A DNA stretch of 64,000 bases from contig CAJIZE010000005.1 in NCBI GenBank assembly GCA_905181855.1, positions 78,790 through 142,789 on the forward strand, written 5' to 3'. The notes under the pieces were generated by a model. The model did no database searches, was not told the origin of the DNA, and worked only from the letters and a program-made list of their open reading frames with translations. Within the stretch, counting starts at the first letter, position 1. Each line of letters starts with the position of its first letter. Shown here piece after piece: positions 45,617-54,479 of the stretch. Origin of the DNA: an uncultured Flavobacteriales bacterium. GTDB lineage: Bacteria; Bacteroidota; Bacteroidia; Flavobacteriales_G; Salibacteraceae. The translations under genes and the position numbers were made by a program.

Positions 45617-46123
45617 ATGAATTTGCAAACAGCCGCATTGAAAGCGAACGATTCTAAAATTTGGAATTTTATTTTGAATTTCAGTTTGTTAAGAAAGGTG
45701 CCTTTTAACAAACCTCATAGATTTTGGGTCAATTATATTTCTCCTCAAAAAGTTGTTGTTAGGTTGCCTTATAAGCGATCCAACATGAATCATTTAAAGG
45801 GGATTCATGCCTGTGCTATGGTTACCACGTCAGAGTATGCTTCTGGTTTGTTGCTCTTATTGCGCTTAAACCCTAAAAAATATAGACTAATAATGGAAAG
45901 CCTAGAGGCTAAATATCATTATCAGGGTAAAACAAACTCCATCACTGAGTTTGAAATAAATGACGAAGAATTTGAGCGAAGAGTTTTGAATCCTTTACAA
46001 AAAGCGGACTTGGTCTATTTAACGTGTATCGTTAAAACTTTTGACAACAAAAGAAACTTACTTTCTACTGTAACAGTAAATTGGCAAATAAAAAAGTGGG
46101 ATAAAGTGAAAACCGCCGTTTAG
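45617..46123 (+). CDS. DUF4442 hotdog-fold protein
   Basis: 168 residues; hotdog-fold thioesterase-like family. Visible features are PFNKPHRFWVNYISPQKVVVRLPYKRSNMNHLKGIHACAMVTTSEYASGL (about residues 30-85) and the C-terminal strand set. The substrate is probably an acyl-CoA or acyl-ACP, but this is not proven. The start is ATG 45617; a TTG two codons earlier is possible. It ends four bases from fabD, which is convergent, next to a fatty-acid gene. Confidence 0.7.
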   Translation: MNLQTAALKANDSKIWNFILNFSLLRKVPFNKPHRFWVNYISPQKVVVRLPYKRSNMNHLKGIHACAMVTTSEYASGLLLLLRLNPKKYRLIMESLEAKYHYQGKTNSITEFEINDEEFERRVLNPLQKADLVYLTCIVKTFDNKRNLLSTVTVNWQIKKWDKVKTAV

Positions 46124-46127
46124 TTCG

Positions 46128-47003
46128 TTATGAAATACCCGAAGTTTCCATTGCTCGATCAGCCTTTTTAACTAACCCTTGTAGTACTTTACCAGGCCCA
46201 ATTTCTGTAAACGAAGTAGCGCCATCAGCAATCATCTGTTTAACCGTTTGTGTCCACCTTACTGGAGATGTAAGTTGAGAAATTAGATTCTTTTTAATTT
46301 CATTTGGATCTGAAACTGCATTAGCAGTAACATTCTGATAAACCGGACAAATTGGCTGGCTAAATTTGGTTGCATCGATAGCTGCTTCAAGTTCAACTCT
46401 TGCTGGCTCCATCAAAGGCGAATGAAATGCACCTCCAACAGGTAGAATTAAAGCTCTTCTTGCACCCGCTTCAGTTAATTTAGCACAAGCGTCATTGATA
46501 GCTTTAATACTTCCTGAGATAACCAATTGACCAGGACAATTATAGTTTGCAGCGACAACAACTCCATCGGTTTCAGAGCAGATAGTTTCAACAACGTTAT
46601 CATCTAAACCCAAAACAGCTGCCATAGTTGAAGACTCAACCTCACAGGCTTTTTGCATTGCTTGTGCTCGTTGAGACACAAGCTTTAGTCCATCGTTAAA
46701 AGAAAGTGTTTTGTTCGCAACCAAGGCTGAAAATTCGCCCAAAGAATGGCCAGCTACCATATCTGGTTTAAAGTTTCCGATCGTCGAAGCCAATATTACA
46801 CTATGCAAGAAAATAGCTGGTTGGGTAACGTTAGTCTGTTTTAATTCATCAGGAGTTCCGTTAAACATAATGTTGGTGATATTAAATCCTAAAATATCGT
46901 TAGCGCGATTAAAAAGTTCAGCCGCAGTAGAATTAGTATTGAACAAATCTGCACCCATACCTGGGAACTGTGAACCTTGACCTGGAAAAACAAAAGCTTT
47001 CAT
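46128..47003 (-). CDS. fabD: Malonyl-CoA--ACP transacylase
   Basis: 291 residues. It moves malonyl from CoA to acyl carrier protein for fatty-acid synthesis. N-terminal FPGQGSQFPGMG oxyanion segment, nucleophile Ser87 in GHSLGEFSA, and GGAFHSPLMEPAR with the catalytic His. C-terminal QTVKQMIADGATSFTEIGPGKVLQGL is typical. The other fatty-acid genes (accB, accC, fabH) lie near 52-55 kb, not in this operon. Confidence 0.95.
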   Translation of the reverse strand: MKAFVFPGQGSQFPGMGADLFNTNSTAAELFNRANDILGFNITNIMFNGTPDELKQTNVTQPAIFLHSVILASTIGNFKPDMVAGHSLGEFSALVANKTLSFNDGLKLVSQRAQAMQKACEVESSTMAAVLGLDDNVVETICSETDGVVVAANYNCPGQLVISGSIKAINDACAKLTEAGARRALILPVGGAFHSPLMEPARVELEAAIDATKFSQPICPVYQNVTANAVSDPNEIKKNLISQLTSPVRWTQTVKQMIADGATSFTEIGPGKVLQGLVKKADRAMETSGIS

Positions 47004-47022
47004 AGAAGTAAATTTATTTGGG

Positions 47023-47030
47023 CAAATATA
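47023..47030 (-). promoter_or_regulatory. fabD -7 promoter element
   Basis: Minus-strand TATATTTG matches TAnnTTTG and lies 20 bases before the ATG. The -33 region is not clear. Confidence 0.35.
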
Positions 47031-47075
47031 TTTTTTATGATTTCATTATCCTGAATAATTCACATTGAAAAAAAA

Positions 47076-47416
47076 TTGGGTGAAATAAAAACCCTAAATT
47101 ACTTTTACATTTCTATCACACTTTGTGTTACTGTATGCTCAATAATAGTATACTCTCAAAAATTACCACTATATTTTTCAGAAAGCTCACATGCTTTCAC
47201 ATCTTTTGGAGGGAGCTGGTTTAACGGTGAATTATAACACTATACGGATAGACAAGAAAACTCATCCGTTAGTAATGGAATCTTAAAAATAGTTGCCAAA
47301 AAAGAGTTAACAATGTAAACTTCTCGATTAATGCTTCAGCCCTAAAAGCTGGCGTTTACTTTTTAGAAGTGAATCAAAAATCAGGAACTCGGATGACACG
47401 TTTTTTGAAGTTATAA
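47076..47416 (+). pseudogene. Decayed secreted GH16 (beta-glucanase-like) gene with T9SS type A tail
   Basis: Frame 0 from a TTG at 47076 gives a signal-like stretch (ISITLCVTVCSIIVYSQ), then FNGEL, a stop TAA at 47235 where GH16 enzymes have Gln, then HYTDRQENSSVSNGILKIVAKKE: the NELQYYTDR and NG.L.I.A.KE blocks of GH16 glucanases. Right after (47312 on, another frame) comes VNFSINASALKAGVYFLEV and GTRMTRFLKL, a type A T9SS sorting tail. The catalytic core is deleted between them. Rest of the gap 47004-47544 holds only promoters and no further gene. Confidence 0.65.
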
Positions 47417-47522
47417 TATCATTTCGAGGAGCTTTATAAACCGGTGTTTATGCTCAGATTCCAAATTCATAGGAATGGTCTGTCAATTTAATATTCCATC
47501 GGTTAATTACATTCATTATTAA

Positions 47523-47530
47523 TAGCTTTG
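47523..47530 (+). promoter_or_regulatory. -7 element before the hldD-like gene
   Basis: TAGCTTTG matches TAnnTTTG, 14 bases before the ATG at 47545. No clear -33 element. Confidence 0.35.
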
Positions 47531-47544
47531 CCAAAACACATAAT

Positions 47545-48507
47545 ATGATTGTAGTTACAGGTGCGGCAGGGTTTATTCCCAGCGTTTTAGTTTCAAAGCT
47601 TAATAAATTAGGATTTGAAGATTTACTGCTTGTAGATGATTTTACAAGTGAAAATAAAAGAGAAAATTATGTGGGCAAATCTTTCAAACAATTAGTTAAT
47701 AGAATTGAATTTATCGCTGAAATAGACAATGTTTCGGGGGTTGATTTTGTGTTTCATTTAGGAGCAAGAACAGATACTACTGAATTTGATGTCAAAATCT
47801 TTAATGAGTTAAATTTAAATTACTCAAAAACCATTTGGACTTGGTGCTCTAAAAATAAAATTCCATTGGTTTATGCTTCATCGGCGGCAACATACGGAGG
47901 AGGAGAACATGGATATGACGACAATCATGAAATTATTTCAGAACTAAAACCTTTGAACCCTTACGGTGACTCAAAAAATGATTTTGATAAATGGGCTATT
48001 GCTCAGTCAATACAGCCCCCTTTTTGGGCGGGACTTAAGTTTTTTAATGTTTACGGACCAAACGAATATCATAAAAGCAGAATGGCATCAGTCGTTTTTC
48101 ATGCCTTCAATCAGATTACAGATACAGGTACGATGAATTTGTTCAAATCACACAATCCTAACTATAAAGATGGAGAACAATTGCGTGATTTTGTATATGT
48201 AAAAGATGTTGTTGAGGTATGCTGTTTTTTAATGAATAATAAAGCCGAAAACGGTCTTTATAATTTGGGGACAGGTAAAGCCAGGTCCTTTGTAGATTTA
48301 GTAAAAGCAACTTTCAATGCGTTAGAGGTTGAAACTAGTATTGGTTTTATACCTACACCAATAGATATAAGAGATAAATACCAATACTTTACAGAGGCTA
48401 ATATGCAGAAATTAATAGATAATGGTTACAGTAAACCATTTACGTCGTTGGAAGATGGAGTAGATGATTATGTAAGAAATTATTTATTGACTAAGAACTA
48501 CTGTTAA
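47545..48507 (+). CDS. hldD: ADP-glyceromanno-heptose 6-epimerase-like SDR
   Basis: 320 residues, extended SDR. It should convert ADP-D-glycero- to ADP-L-glycero-D-manno-heptose for LPS core. Evidence: VTGAAGFIPSVL opening, ASSAATYGGGEHGYDD, YxxxK as Y140/K144 (NPYGDSK), and the HldD signature FFNVYGPNEYHKSRMASVVFH, with GLYNLGTGKARSFVDL later. The Rossmann motif is odd: the last Gly of GxxGxxG is Pro12. Its last four bases overlap the convergent MerR gene. Confidence 0.8.
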   Translation: MIVVTGAAGFIPSVLVSKLNKLGFEDLLLVDDFTSENKRENYVGKSFKQLVNRIEFIAEIDNVSGVDFVFHLGARTDTTEFDVKIFNELNLNYSKTIWTWCSKNKIPLVYASSAATYGGGEHGYDDNHEIISELKPLNPYGDSKNDFDKWAIAQSIQPPFWAGLKFFNVYGPNEYHKSRMASVVFHAFNQITDTGTMNLFKSHNPNYKDGEQLRDFVYVKDVVEVCCFLMNNKAENGLYNLGTGKARSFVDLVKATFNALEVETSIGFIPTPIDIRDKYQYFTEANMQKLIDNGYSKPFTSLEDGVDDYVRNYLLTKNYC

Positions 48508-48842
48508 AGTTGCTCGTGCAATTTAATTAACTGTTGACGCATTGTTTGCATCTTGTCTGAAATTTGTTTGATGTTGGTTACAGGGGCACTTTTGTTTCCT
48601 TTTAATTCTTTTTTTGCTCCTTCAAGCGTGTACCCCTTTTCTTTAACTAGAATAAAAATACGCTTAAAATTATCAATGTCTGCTTTTGTGAAAAGACGAT
48701 TTCCTTTTTTGTTTTTTTTAGGTTTAATAATACCAAACTCTTTTTCCCAGAAACGTATTAATGACGTGTTAACATCAAACATAACAGCCACTTCACCAAT
48801 GGCGTAATACAACTTTTCTACTTTTCTTTCTATGTAAGGCAT
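48504..48842 (-). CDS. MerR-family transcriptional regulator
   Basis: 112 residues with a winged helix (KLYYAIGEVAVMFDVNTSLIRFWEKEFGIIKPKKNKKGNRLF, about residues 8-50) and a short helical tail for dimerisation. It has no Cys effector loop, so this is a short MerR type of unknown ligand. Start ATG 48842 (MPYIERKVEK) fits the family; a longer reading from 48869 would run into the M23 gene. One base separates it from the M23 peptidase stop, so they are likely co-transcribed. Confidence 0.8.
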   Translation of the reverse strand: MPYIERKVEKLYYAIGEVAVMFDVNTSLIRFWEKEFGIIKPKKNKKGNRLFTKADIDNFKRIFILVKEKGYTLEGAKKELKGNKSAPVTNIKQISDKMQTMRQQLIKLHEQL

Positions 48843-48843
48843 C

Positions 48844-49812
48844 TTAGTCGAACGATTGAATTGGTGCACTAGACAATTTGATCATTTCTTCGTATTGAGC
48901 TGGAGAAAGATCGTTGTAATAAAAGTTAATAGGGTTTATTTTTTTACCATTCTTATGTACCTCATAATGTAAATGAGGAGCAGTTGATCTTCCTGTATTT
49001 CCTACAAAACCAATTATTTCACCTCTTTTAATTTTTTGGCCTTTTTTAACATTGAATTTACTAAGATGAGCATACAATGTTTCGTATCCATAGCCGTGAT
49101 CGATTACGATATGATTTCCAAATCCTCGGTTTGATCGTCTAATAGATTTAATAACACCGTTTCCGGTGGCATACATTTCTATACCTGTTTTTGCTGTGAA
49201 ATCTTGGCCATAGTGCATTAATGGAATTTTCAGAATAGGATGTGTTCGCATTCCATAACCACTTGACATGCGGGTTAAGTCTTTATTTGCAATTGGCATT
49301 ATACTTGGCAAGGAAGCAAGCATATCTTCTTTTCGTTTAGCTAAGTCATAAACTTCATCAAACGATTTTGATTGAATGTAGAGTTGTTTGGTTATTTGGT
49401 CTAACTTCTCAGATGTTTCTATAACGACTTCAGAACTTTTAAATCCCTCTAAATTTTTATACCGGTTAGCTCCACCAAATCCAGCTTTTCTAATGTTGTC
49501 AGGAATTGGTTCAGCTTCAAAAATAATTCTGTAAATGTTATCATCCCGATTCTGAATATCGCCAACAACCTCTGTAATTTGATCTAATCTTTTGTTTAAC
49601 AATTGATACTGAAGTTGTAATTGTTGGTTCTCTTGTTTTAATATTTTCTCTTTTGGAGAATCAAATACACTGTAAGACAGAGCAATGAATAGGGATGCGA
49701 AAATAGCTCCCGTAGTCGCATAGGCAAGTATTTTAAGGATTCTGTCCTTAAATTTACGTTCTATCTTTTCATATGATAGAGTTTTGGTATTGTATTTATA
49801 CTTTAGCGCCAC
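48844..49812 (-). CDS. M23 family metallopeptidase with membrane anchor and coiled coil
   Basis: 322 residues. N-terminal basic stretch, one transmembrane helix (about 29-51), a coiled coil (about 58-105), then the LytM/M23 domain (about 185-300). Zinc ligands are seen in LMHYGQDFTA (HxxxD) and LHYEVH (HxH). A murein endopeptidase or its regulator facing the periplasm. The start is GTG at 49810-49812. The operon partner is the MerR gene. Confidence 0.85.
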   Translation of the reverse strand: MALKYKYNTKTLSYEKIERKFKDRILKILAYATTGAIFASLFIALSYSVFDSPKEKILKQENQQLQLQYQLLNKRLDQITEVVGDIQNRDDNIYRIIFEAEPIPDNIRKAGFGGANRYKNLEGFKSSEVVIETSEKLDQITKQLYIQSKSFDEVYDLAKRKEDMLASLPSIMPIANKDLTRMSSGYGMRTHPILKIPLMHYGQDFTAKTGIEMYATGNGVIKSIRRSNRGFGNHIVIDHGYGYETLYAHLSKFNVKKGQKIKRGEIIGFVGNTGRSTAPHLHYEVHKNGKKINPINFYYNDLSPAQYEEMIKLSSAPIQSFD

Positions 49813-49831
49813 AAATTCATTTTACAATCTG

Positions 49832-49839
49832 CAAAGGTA
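49832..49839 (-). promoter_or_regulatory. -7 element for the M23 peptidase operon
   Basis: Minus-strand TACCTTTG, 19 bases before the GTG start; no clear -33. Confidence 0.35.
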
Positions 49840-49850
49840 TCTTTTTTGGC

Positions 49851-49858
49851 TAACTTTG
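49851..49858 (+). promoter_or_regulatory. -7 element for alaS
   Basis: TAACTTTG matches TAnnTTTG, 52 bases before the alaS ATG. It lies only 11 bases from the divergent M23 element, so the two promoters overlap. Confidence 0.35.
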
Positions 49859-49910
49859 AAAATATCAGATAATTAGAACGTTTTACTTAACTTATTATTT
49901 AACCAAATAA

Positions 49911-52517
49911 ATGACCTCAAACGAAATTAGAAGTCAATTTTTCGATTTTTTTAAATCTAAAAACCATAAAATAGTTGATTCTGCACCCATTGTTCAAAAG
50001 AACGATCCAACATTAATGTTTACTAATGCAGGAATGAATCAGTTTAAAGATTTTTTTCTCGAAAATCGCAAGCCAGATTCTTTAAGAGTTGCAAATACGC
50101 AAAAATGTTTAAGAGTATCTGGCAAGCACAACGACCTTGAAGAAGTAGGCGTAGATACATACCATCATACCATGTTTGAAATGCTAGGGAATTGGTCTTT
50201 CGGCGATTATTTTAAAAAAGAGGCCATTGAATGGGCTTGGGAAATATTGACCGATGTATATAAAATTGATAAAGATAGGCTGTACATTACCATCTTTTCT
50301 GGTGACAAAAAGGATAAGTTAACTGAAGATGCAGAGGCTAGAGAACTTTGGAAAAGACATATTTCTAATGATCGAATTTTAGGCTTTGATCGAATGGATA
50401 ATTTTTGGGAAATGGGTGAAATGGGCCCTTGTGGACCTTGTTCTGAAATTCATGTTGATATCCGATCTGATGAAGAAAGAAAACAACTTGATGGGAGAAC
50501 ATTGGTGAACAAAGATCATCCTCAAGTTATTGAAATTTGGAATTTGGTTTTTATACAATACAACAGAATAAAGAGTGGAGCGTTAACCGACCTGCCAAAC
50601 AAGCACATTGATACCGGAATGGGATTAGAACGTTTGGCAATGGTTATGCAGCTGCAACAGTCTAATTATGATACTGATTTGTTTGCGCCAGCAATAAATC
50701 AGCTGCAAATATTATCAGGAATTAAATATAAAAAATCTGATTCTAAAACTGATGTTGCCATTCGGGTAATTGCAGATCACTTAAGAGCAGTAGCTTTCTG
50801 TATAGCAGACGGACAATTACCATCTAACAATGGAGCAGGTTATGTTGTAAGGCGAATTTTAAGAAGAGCAATTAGATATGGTTATAGTACTTTGAATATT
50901 AAACAGCCCTTTATATACAGTTTGGTGCAATTACTTGCTGATAAAATGGGTGGAGTATTTGAAGAGCTCAATACTCAAAGCAACTTAATAAAGCAAGTAA
51001 TAAAAGAAGAAGAAGAAAGTTTTTTAAGAACACTTGATAAAGGAATAGATCGATTAACAGTGCTTGTTAAACAAACTAAGGGATATACAGTTAGCGGTAA
51101 AGCCGTTTTTGAATTGTACGATACCTATGGTTTTCCGCTTGATTTAACCTTACTCATATTAAAAGAACAGAACAAAACAGCAGACATTCAAGAGTTTGAA
51201 TCTGAACTACTAGCTCAGAAAAAACGATCAAGAAATGCAAGTGAAATTGAAAAGCAAGATTGGATAATTATAAAGGAATCGAAAGAAGAGGGTTTTGTTG
51301 GGTATGATTCTCTTAAATCTGAATCACAAATTACCAAATACAGAGAGGTTTCTCAAAACAGCACAATTTCATATCATGTAGTATTTGATAAAACACCCTT
51401 TTATGCTGAAAGTGGAGGACAAGTTGGCGATACAGGCTGGCTGATTGAAGGTGAATCAAAAATTAAAGTAACTAACACTCAAAAAGAAAACGATGTTGTT
51501 GTACATTATTTAATGAGTCTACCGAAAGTGGTTTCAAATTCATTTGAGCTTAAAGTTGATGCTGAAAAAAGACAAGCAACAGAACTAAACCATACTGCTA
51601 CTCATTTAATGCATTACGCATTAAGAGAAGTATTAGGAACTCATGTTGAACAAAGAGGGTCGTTAGTTAATGCTAATTATTTAAGGTTTGATTTTTCTCA
51701 TTTCCAGAAAATGTCCAACGAAGACATCGAAAAAGTTGAGGAATTGGTAAACACTATGATTAGGGAGAATACTTCTTTGAGCGAGCATAATGAAATTCCG
51801 ATATCTGATGCAAAAGAAATGGGCGCTATGGCTCTTTTTGGAGAGAAATATGGCGAAAGTGTACGGGTAATCCAATTTGATAAATCTGTTGAACTTTGTG
51901 GAGGAACGCATGTAAAAGCTACTGGTGGTATTGGACTGTTTAAAATTATTTCTGAGCAAGCTGTATCATCTGGAATTAGAAGGGTAGAGGCTTTAACCGG
52001 AAAAAATGCTTTGGATTATATAAACGGCCATCTAAATACAATTCAACAATTAAAGACCTCTTTAAAAACCAATGATTTAATAAAAAGCATTGATGCTTTA
52101 TTTGTGAAAAACAAACTATTAAATGAGGACGTTGAAAAATTGAAAAGTGCTCAGGCGTCTGGCTTAAAAACTGAATTAATTCAAAAAGCGACCGTGATCA
52201 ATGACAAGATTCTTATTGCTGAAGTGGTTGATGTAGATTCTAAAAAAGCAAAGGATTTAAGTTTTCAGATTAAATCAGAAATAGAAAATAGTGTGGTTTT
52301 ATTGATTGTTTTAAATAATGGAAAAGTTAACTTGAATTTGGCTGTAAGCGATGCATTAGTTAAAAACAAGGGTTTGCATGCAGGTAACATGATTAGAGAA
52401 ATAGCAAAAGAAGTTGGAGGCGGAGGTGGCGGACAGCCATTTTTTGCAAGCGCCGGAGGTTCAGACCCTTCAGGAGTGGAAAAAGCAATTAATAAGCTGA
52501 AAGAAATATTGGCTTAA
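49911..52517 (+). CDS. alaS: Alanine--tRNA ligase
   Basis: 868 residues, normal length. Class II catalytic domain (about 1-240; FTNAGMNQFKDFFL, TYHHTMFEMLGNWSFGDYF, MGPCGPCSEIHVD), tRNA-recognition helices, editing domain with ELNHTATHLMHYALREVLGTHVEQRG and CGGTHVKATG (zinc ligands), and the C-terminal C-Ala domain ending GGGGGGQPFFASAGG. It charges tRNA-Ala and clears mischarged Ser/Gly. A bidirectional terminator follows. Confidence 0.97.
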   Translation: MTSNEIRSQFFDFFKSKNHKIVDSAPIVQKNDPTLMFTNAGMNQFKDFFLENRKPDSLRVANTQKCLRVSGKHNDLEEVGVDTYHHTMFEMLGNWSFGDYFKKEAIEWAWEILTDVYKIDKDRLYITIFSGDKKDKLTEDAEARELWKRHISNDRILGFDRMDNFWEMGEMGPCGPCSEIHVDIRSDEERKQLDGRTLVNKDHPQVIEIWNLVFIQYNRIKSGALTDLPNKHIDTGMGLERLAMVMQLQQSNYDTDLFAPAINQLQILSGIKYKKSDSKTDVAIRVIADHLRAVAFCIADGQLPSNNGAGYVVRRILRRAIRYGYSTLNIKQPFIYSLVQLLADKMGGVFEELNTQSNLIKQVIKEEEESFLRTLDKGIDRLTVLVKQTKGYTVSGKAVFELYDTYGFPLDLTLLILKEQNKTADIQEFESELLAQKKRSRNASEIEKQDWIIIKESKEEGFVGYDSLKSESQITKYREVSQNSTISYHVVFDKTPFYAESGGQVGDTGWLIEGESKIKVTNTQKENDVVVHYLMSLPKVVSNSFELKVDAEKRQATELNHTATHLMHYALREVLGTHVEQRGSLVNANYLRFDFSHFQKMSNEDIEKVEELVNTMIRENTSLSEHNEIPISDAKEMGAMALFGEKYGESVRVIQFDKSVELCGGTHVKATGGIGLFKIISEQAVSSGIRRVEALTGKNALDYINGHLNTIQQLKTSLKTNDLIKSIDALFVKNKLLNEDVEKLKSAQASGLKTELIQKATVINDKILIAEVVDVDSKKAKDLSFQIKSEIENSVVLLIVLNNGKVNLNLAVSDALVKNKGLHAGNMIREIAKEVGGGGGGQPFFASAGGSDPSGVEKAINKLKEILA

Positions 52518-52534
52518 TTACTAGTTTATTAAGC

Positions 52535-52567
52535 AAAAAAAGCGGACTTAAAGTCCGCTTTTTTTAT
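52535..52567. terminator. Bidirectional terminator between alaS and accC
   Basis: Stem GCGGAC / GTCCGC with a TTAAA loop (52543-52559), A-run on the left and T-run on the right. It serves alaS (+) and accC (-); the accC stop codon (52564) is inside it. Confidence 0.8.
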
Positions 52568-53904
52568 TTCGTATAATCCCAGTCTTCTAAGAATTTCGTG
52601 GTAAAATCCCCTGACTTAAACTGTTCGTTTTTCATTAATTTTTGATGGAAAGGAATCGTTGTCTTTATACCTTCAACAATATATTCATCTAAAGCGCGCT
52701 CCATTTTTTTAATCGCTTCATCACGGGTCTCAGCAATACAAATTAACTTTGATATCATTGAATCGTAATGAGGAGGAATCGAGTAACCGGCATAAACATG
52801 TGTGTCAATTCGAACTCCTCGACCACCTGGCTCGTGGTAATCTGTAATTTTACCTGGTGAAGGTCTCCAATCATTGAAAGGATCTTCAGCGTTTATTCTA
52901 CATTGTAATGCATGTCTTTGAGGGTCGTAATTTTTACCAGAAATTCTTTCACCGTTGGCAATTAAAATCTGCTCTTTAATTAAATCATAATCTATTACTT
53001 CCTCGGTAATAGTATGCTCAACCTGGATTCTTGTATTCATTTCCATGAAATAGAAGTCCTTGTTTTTGTCAACCAAAAACTCAACAGTTCCAACACCTTC
53101 ATATCTAACAGCTTTTGCCGCTTTTATTGCCGCTGCACCCATTTTTTTTCTAAGAGCTGGAGTAACAAAAGGAGATGGAGTTTCTTCAACGAGCTTTTGA
53201 TGACGTCGTTGAATAGAACAATCTCGTTCTCCCATATGACATGCTCTCCCATACTGATCACCAGCAATCTGGATTTCTATATGACGAGGCTCTTCAATGA
53301 ATTTTTCCATGTACATACCGTCGTTTCCGAACGATGCACCAGCCTCAGCTTGCGCTTTGGCCAATTGTTCATCAAATTCTTTTTCTTCCCAAACAACTCG
53401 CATTCCCTTGCCACCGCCACCAGCTGTAGCCTTTAACATTACAGGATATCCTATTTCTTTTGCGGAAACCTTGGCTTTTTTTACGTCTGTGATAATTCCT
53501 TCAGAACCTGGAACACATGGAACGCCTGCTTTAATCATTGTAGCTTTTGCAGATGCTTTATCTCCCATACCTTCAATCTGCTCAGGTGTAGCACCAATAA
53601 ATTTGATGTTATGATCTTTGCAGATTTGAGAAAATTTAGAATTTTCAGAAAGGAAACCATAACCCGGATGAATAGCATCAGCATTGGTGATTTCAGCCGC
53701 TGATATTATACTTGGTATAGATAGGTATGATTTAGCGCTCGGAGGAGGTCCAATACAAACCGCCTCATCTGCAAATCGAACGTGTAAGCTTTCGATATCG
53801 GCTGTAGAATAAACTGCTACAGTTTGGATGCCCATTTCCTTGCAAGTACGGATTATTCGCAGAGCTATTTCGCCACGATTGGCAATTAGTATTTTACTGA
53901 ACAT
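52564..53904 (-). CDS. accC: Biotin carboxylase subunit of acetyl-CoA carboxylase
   Basis: 446 residues. ATP-grasp enzyme that carboxylates biotin on AccB. N-terminal [28 protein letters not shown]-grasp [54 protein letters not shown] with the catalytic Glu/Lys/Arg set, and [19 protein letters not shown]. Length matches bacterial AccC. Downstream of accB by 26 bases. Confidence 0.97.
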   Translation of the reverse strand: MFSKILIANRGEIALRIIRTCKEMGIQTVAVYSTADIESLHVRFADEAVCIGPPPSAKSYLSIPSIISAAEITNADAIHPGYGFLSENSKFSQICKDHNIKFIGATPEQIEGMGDKASAKATMIKAGVPCVPGSEGIITDVKKAKVSAKEIGYPVMLKATAGGGGKGMRVVWEEKEFDEQLAKAQAEAGASFGNDGMYMEKFIEEPRHIEIQIAGDQYGRACHMGERDCSIQRRHQKLVEETPSPFVTPALRKKMGAAAIKAAKAVRYEGVGTVEFLVDKNKDFYFMEMNTRIQVEHTITEEVIDYDLIKEQILIANGERISGKNYDPQRHALQCRINAEDPFNDWRPSPGKITDYHEPGGRGVRIDTHVYAGYSIPPHYDSMISKLICIAETRDEAIKKMERALDEYIVEGIKTTIPFHQKLMKNEQFKSGDFTTKFLEDWDYTK

Positions 53905-53930
53905 AAAACAAAATGTTAAGCTGCACTTAA

Positions 53931-54416
53931 TTATGCAGGCTCTACTATAAATAATGGTTGATCGTATTCTACAGGTGTAGAATCTTCAACCAACACTTTT
54001 ACTATTTTACCTGATACTTCAGATTCAATTTCATTGAATAGTTTCATTGCCTCAATAATACATACAACTTCACCAACTTGAATGGAGTCACCTACATTCA
54101 CAAATAATGGCTTATCAGGCGATGATGAACGATAAAAAGTTCCAATCATCGGAGATTTTATAGTGATTAAGTTGCTGTCTGATGCATCAGATATAGCAGG
54201 CTGTTGAATGTCAGCAGAAACCGGTACAGCTAAAGTAGATGCTTGCATCTGAGCCATTGGCATTTGAGGCATAATAACTTGAGTGTCACCGTTTCTGTGT
54301 TCCTCGCTTCCTTTTGCTTTGATCAAAAGTTTAACGTCTTTCGTTTCTAATTCAACCTCGTGTACACCTGATTTTGCAACAAATTTGATTAGATTTTGAA
54401 TTTCAGTTACTGTCAT
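53931..54416 (-). CDS. accB: Biotin carboxyl carrier protein of acetyl-CoA carboxylase
   Basis: 161 residues. N-terminal helix ([24 protein letters not shown]), Pro/Met/Gln-rich linker (about 48-75) and C-terminal biotinyl domain with Lys125 in [13 protein letters not shown]. The start is ATG 54416 (MTVTEIQ); a TTG at 54425 would add three residues. It carries biotin for AccC. Same-strand neighbours are fabH upstream and accC downstream. Confidence 0.95.
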   Translation of the reverse strand: MTVTEIQNLIKFVAKSGVHEVELETKDVKLLIKAKGSEEHRNGDTQVIMPQMPMAQMQASTLAVPVSADIQQPAISDASDSNLITIKSPMIGTFYRSSSPDKPLFVNVGDSIQVGEVVCIIEAMKLFNEIESEVSGKIVKVLVEDSTPVEYDQPLFIVEPA

Positions 54417-54479
54417 AGAATTCAATTTCTGATTAAGGGGGTAAATATATATTTTTTATGATTGGAACGAAAGTACCAT

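Noticed and set aside
48769..48786. TTAACAT-like repeat near the MerR gene
   Set aside because: Only one good half-site, and it lies inside coding sequence.
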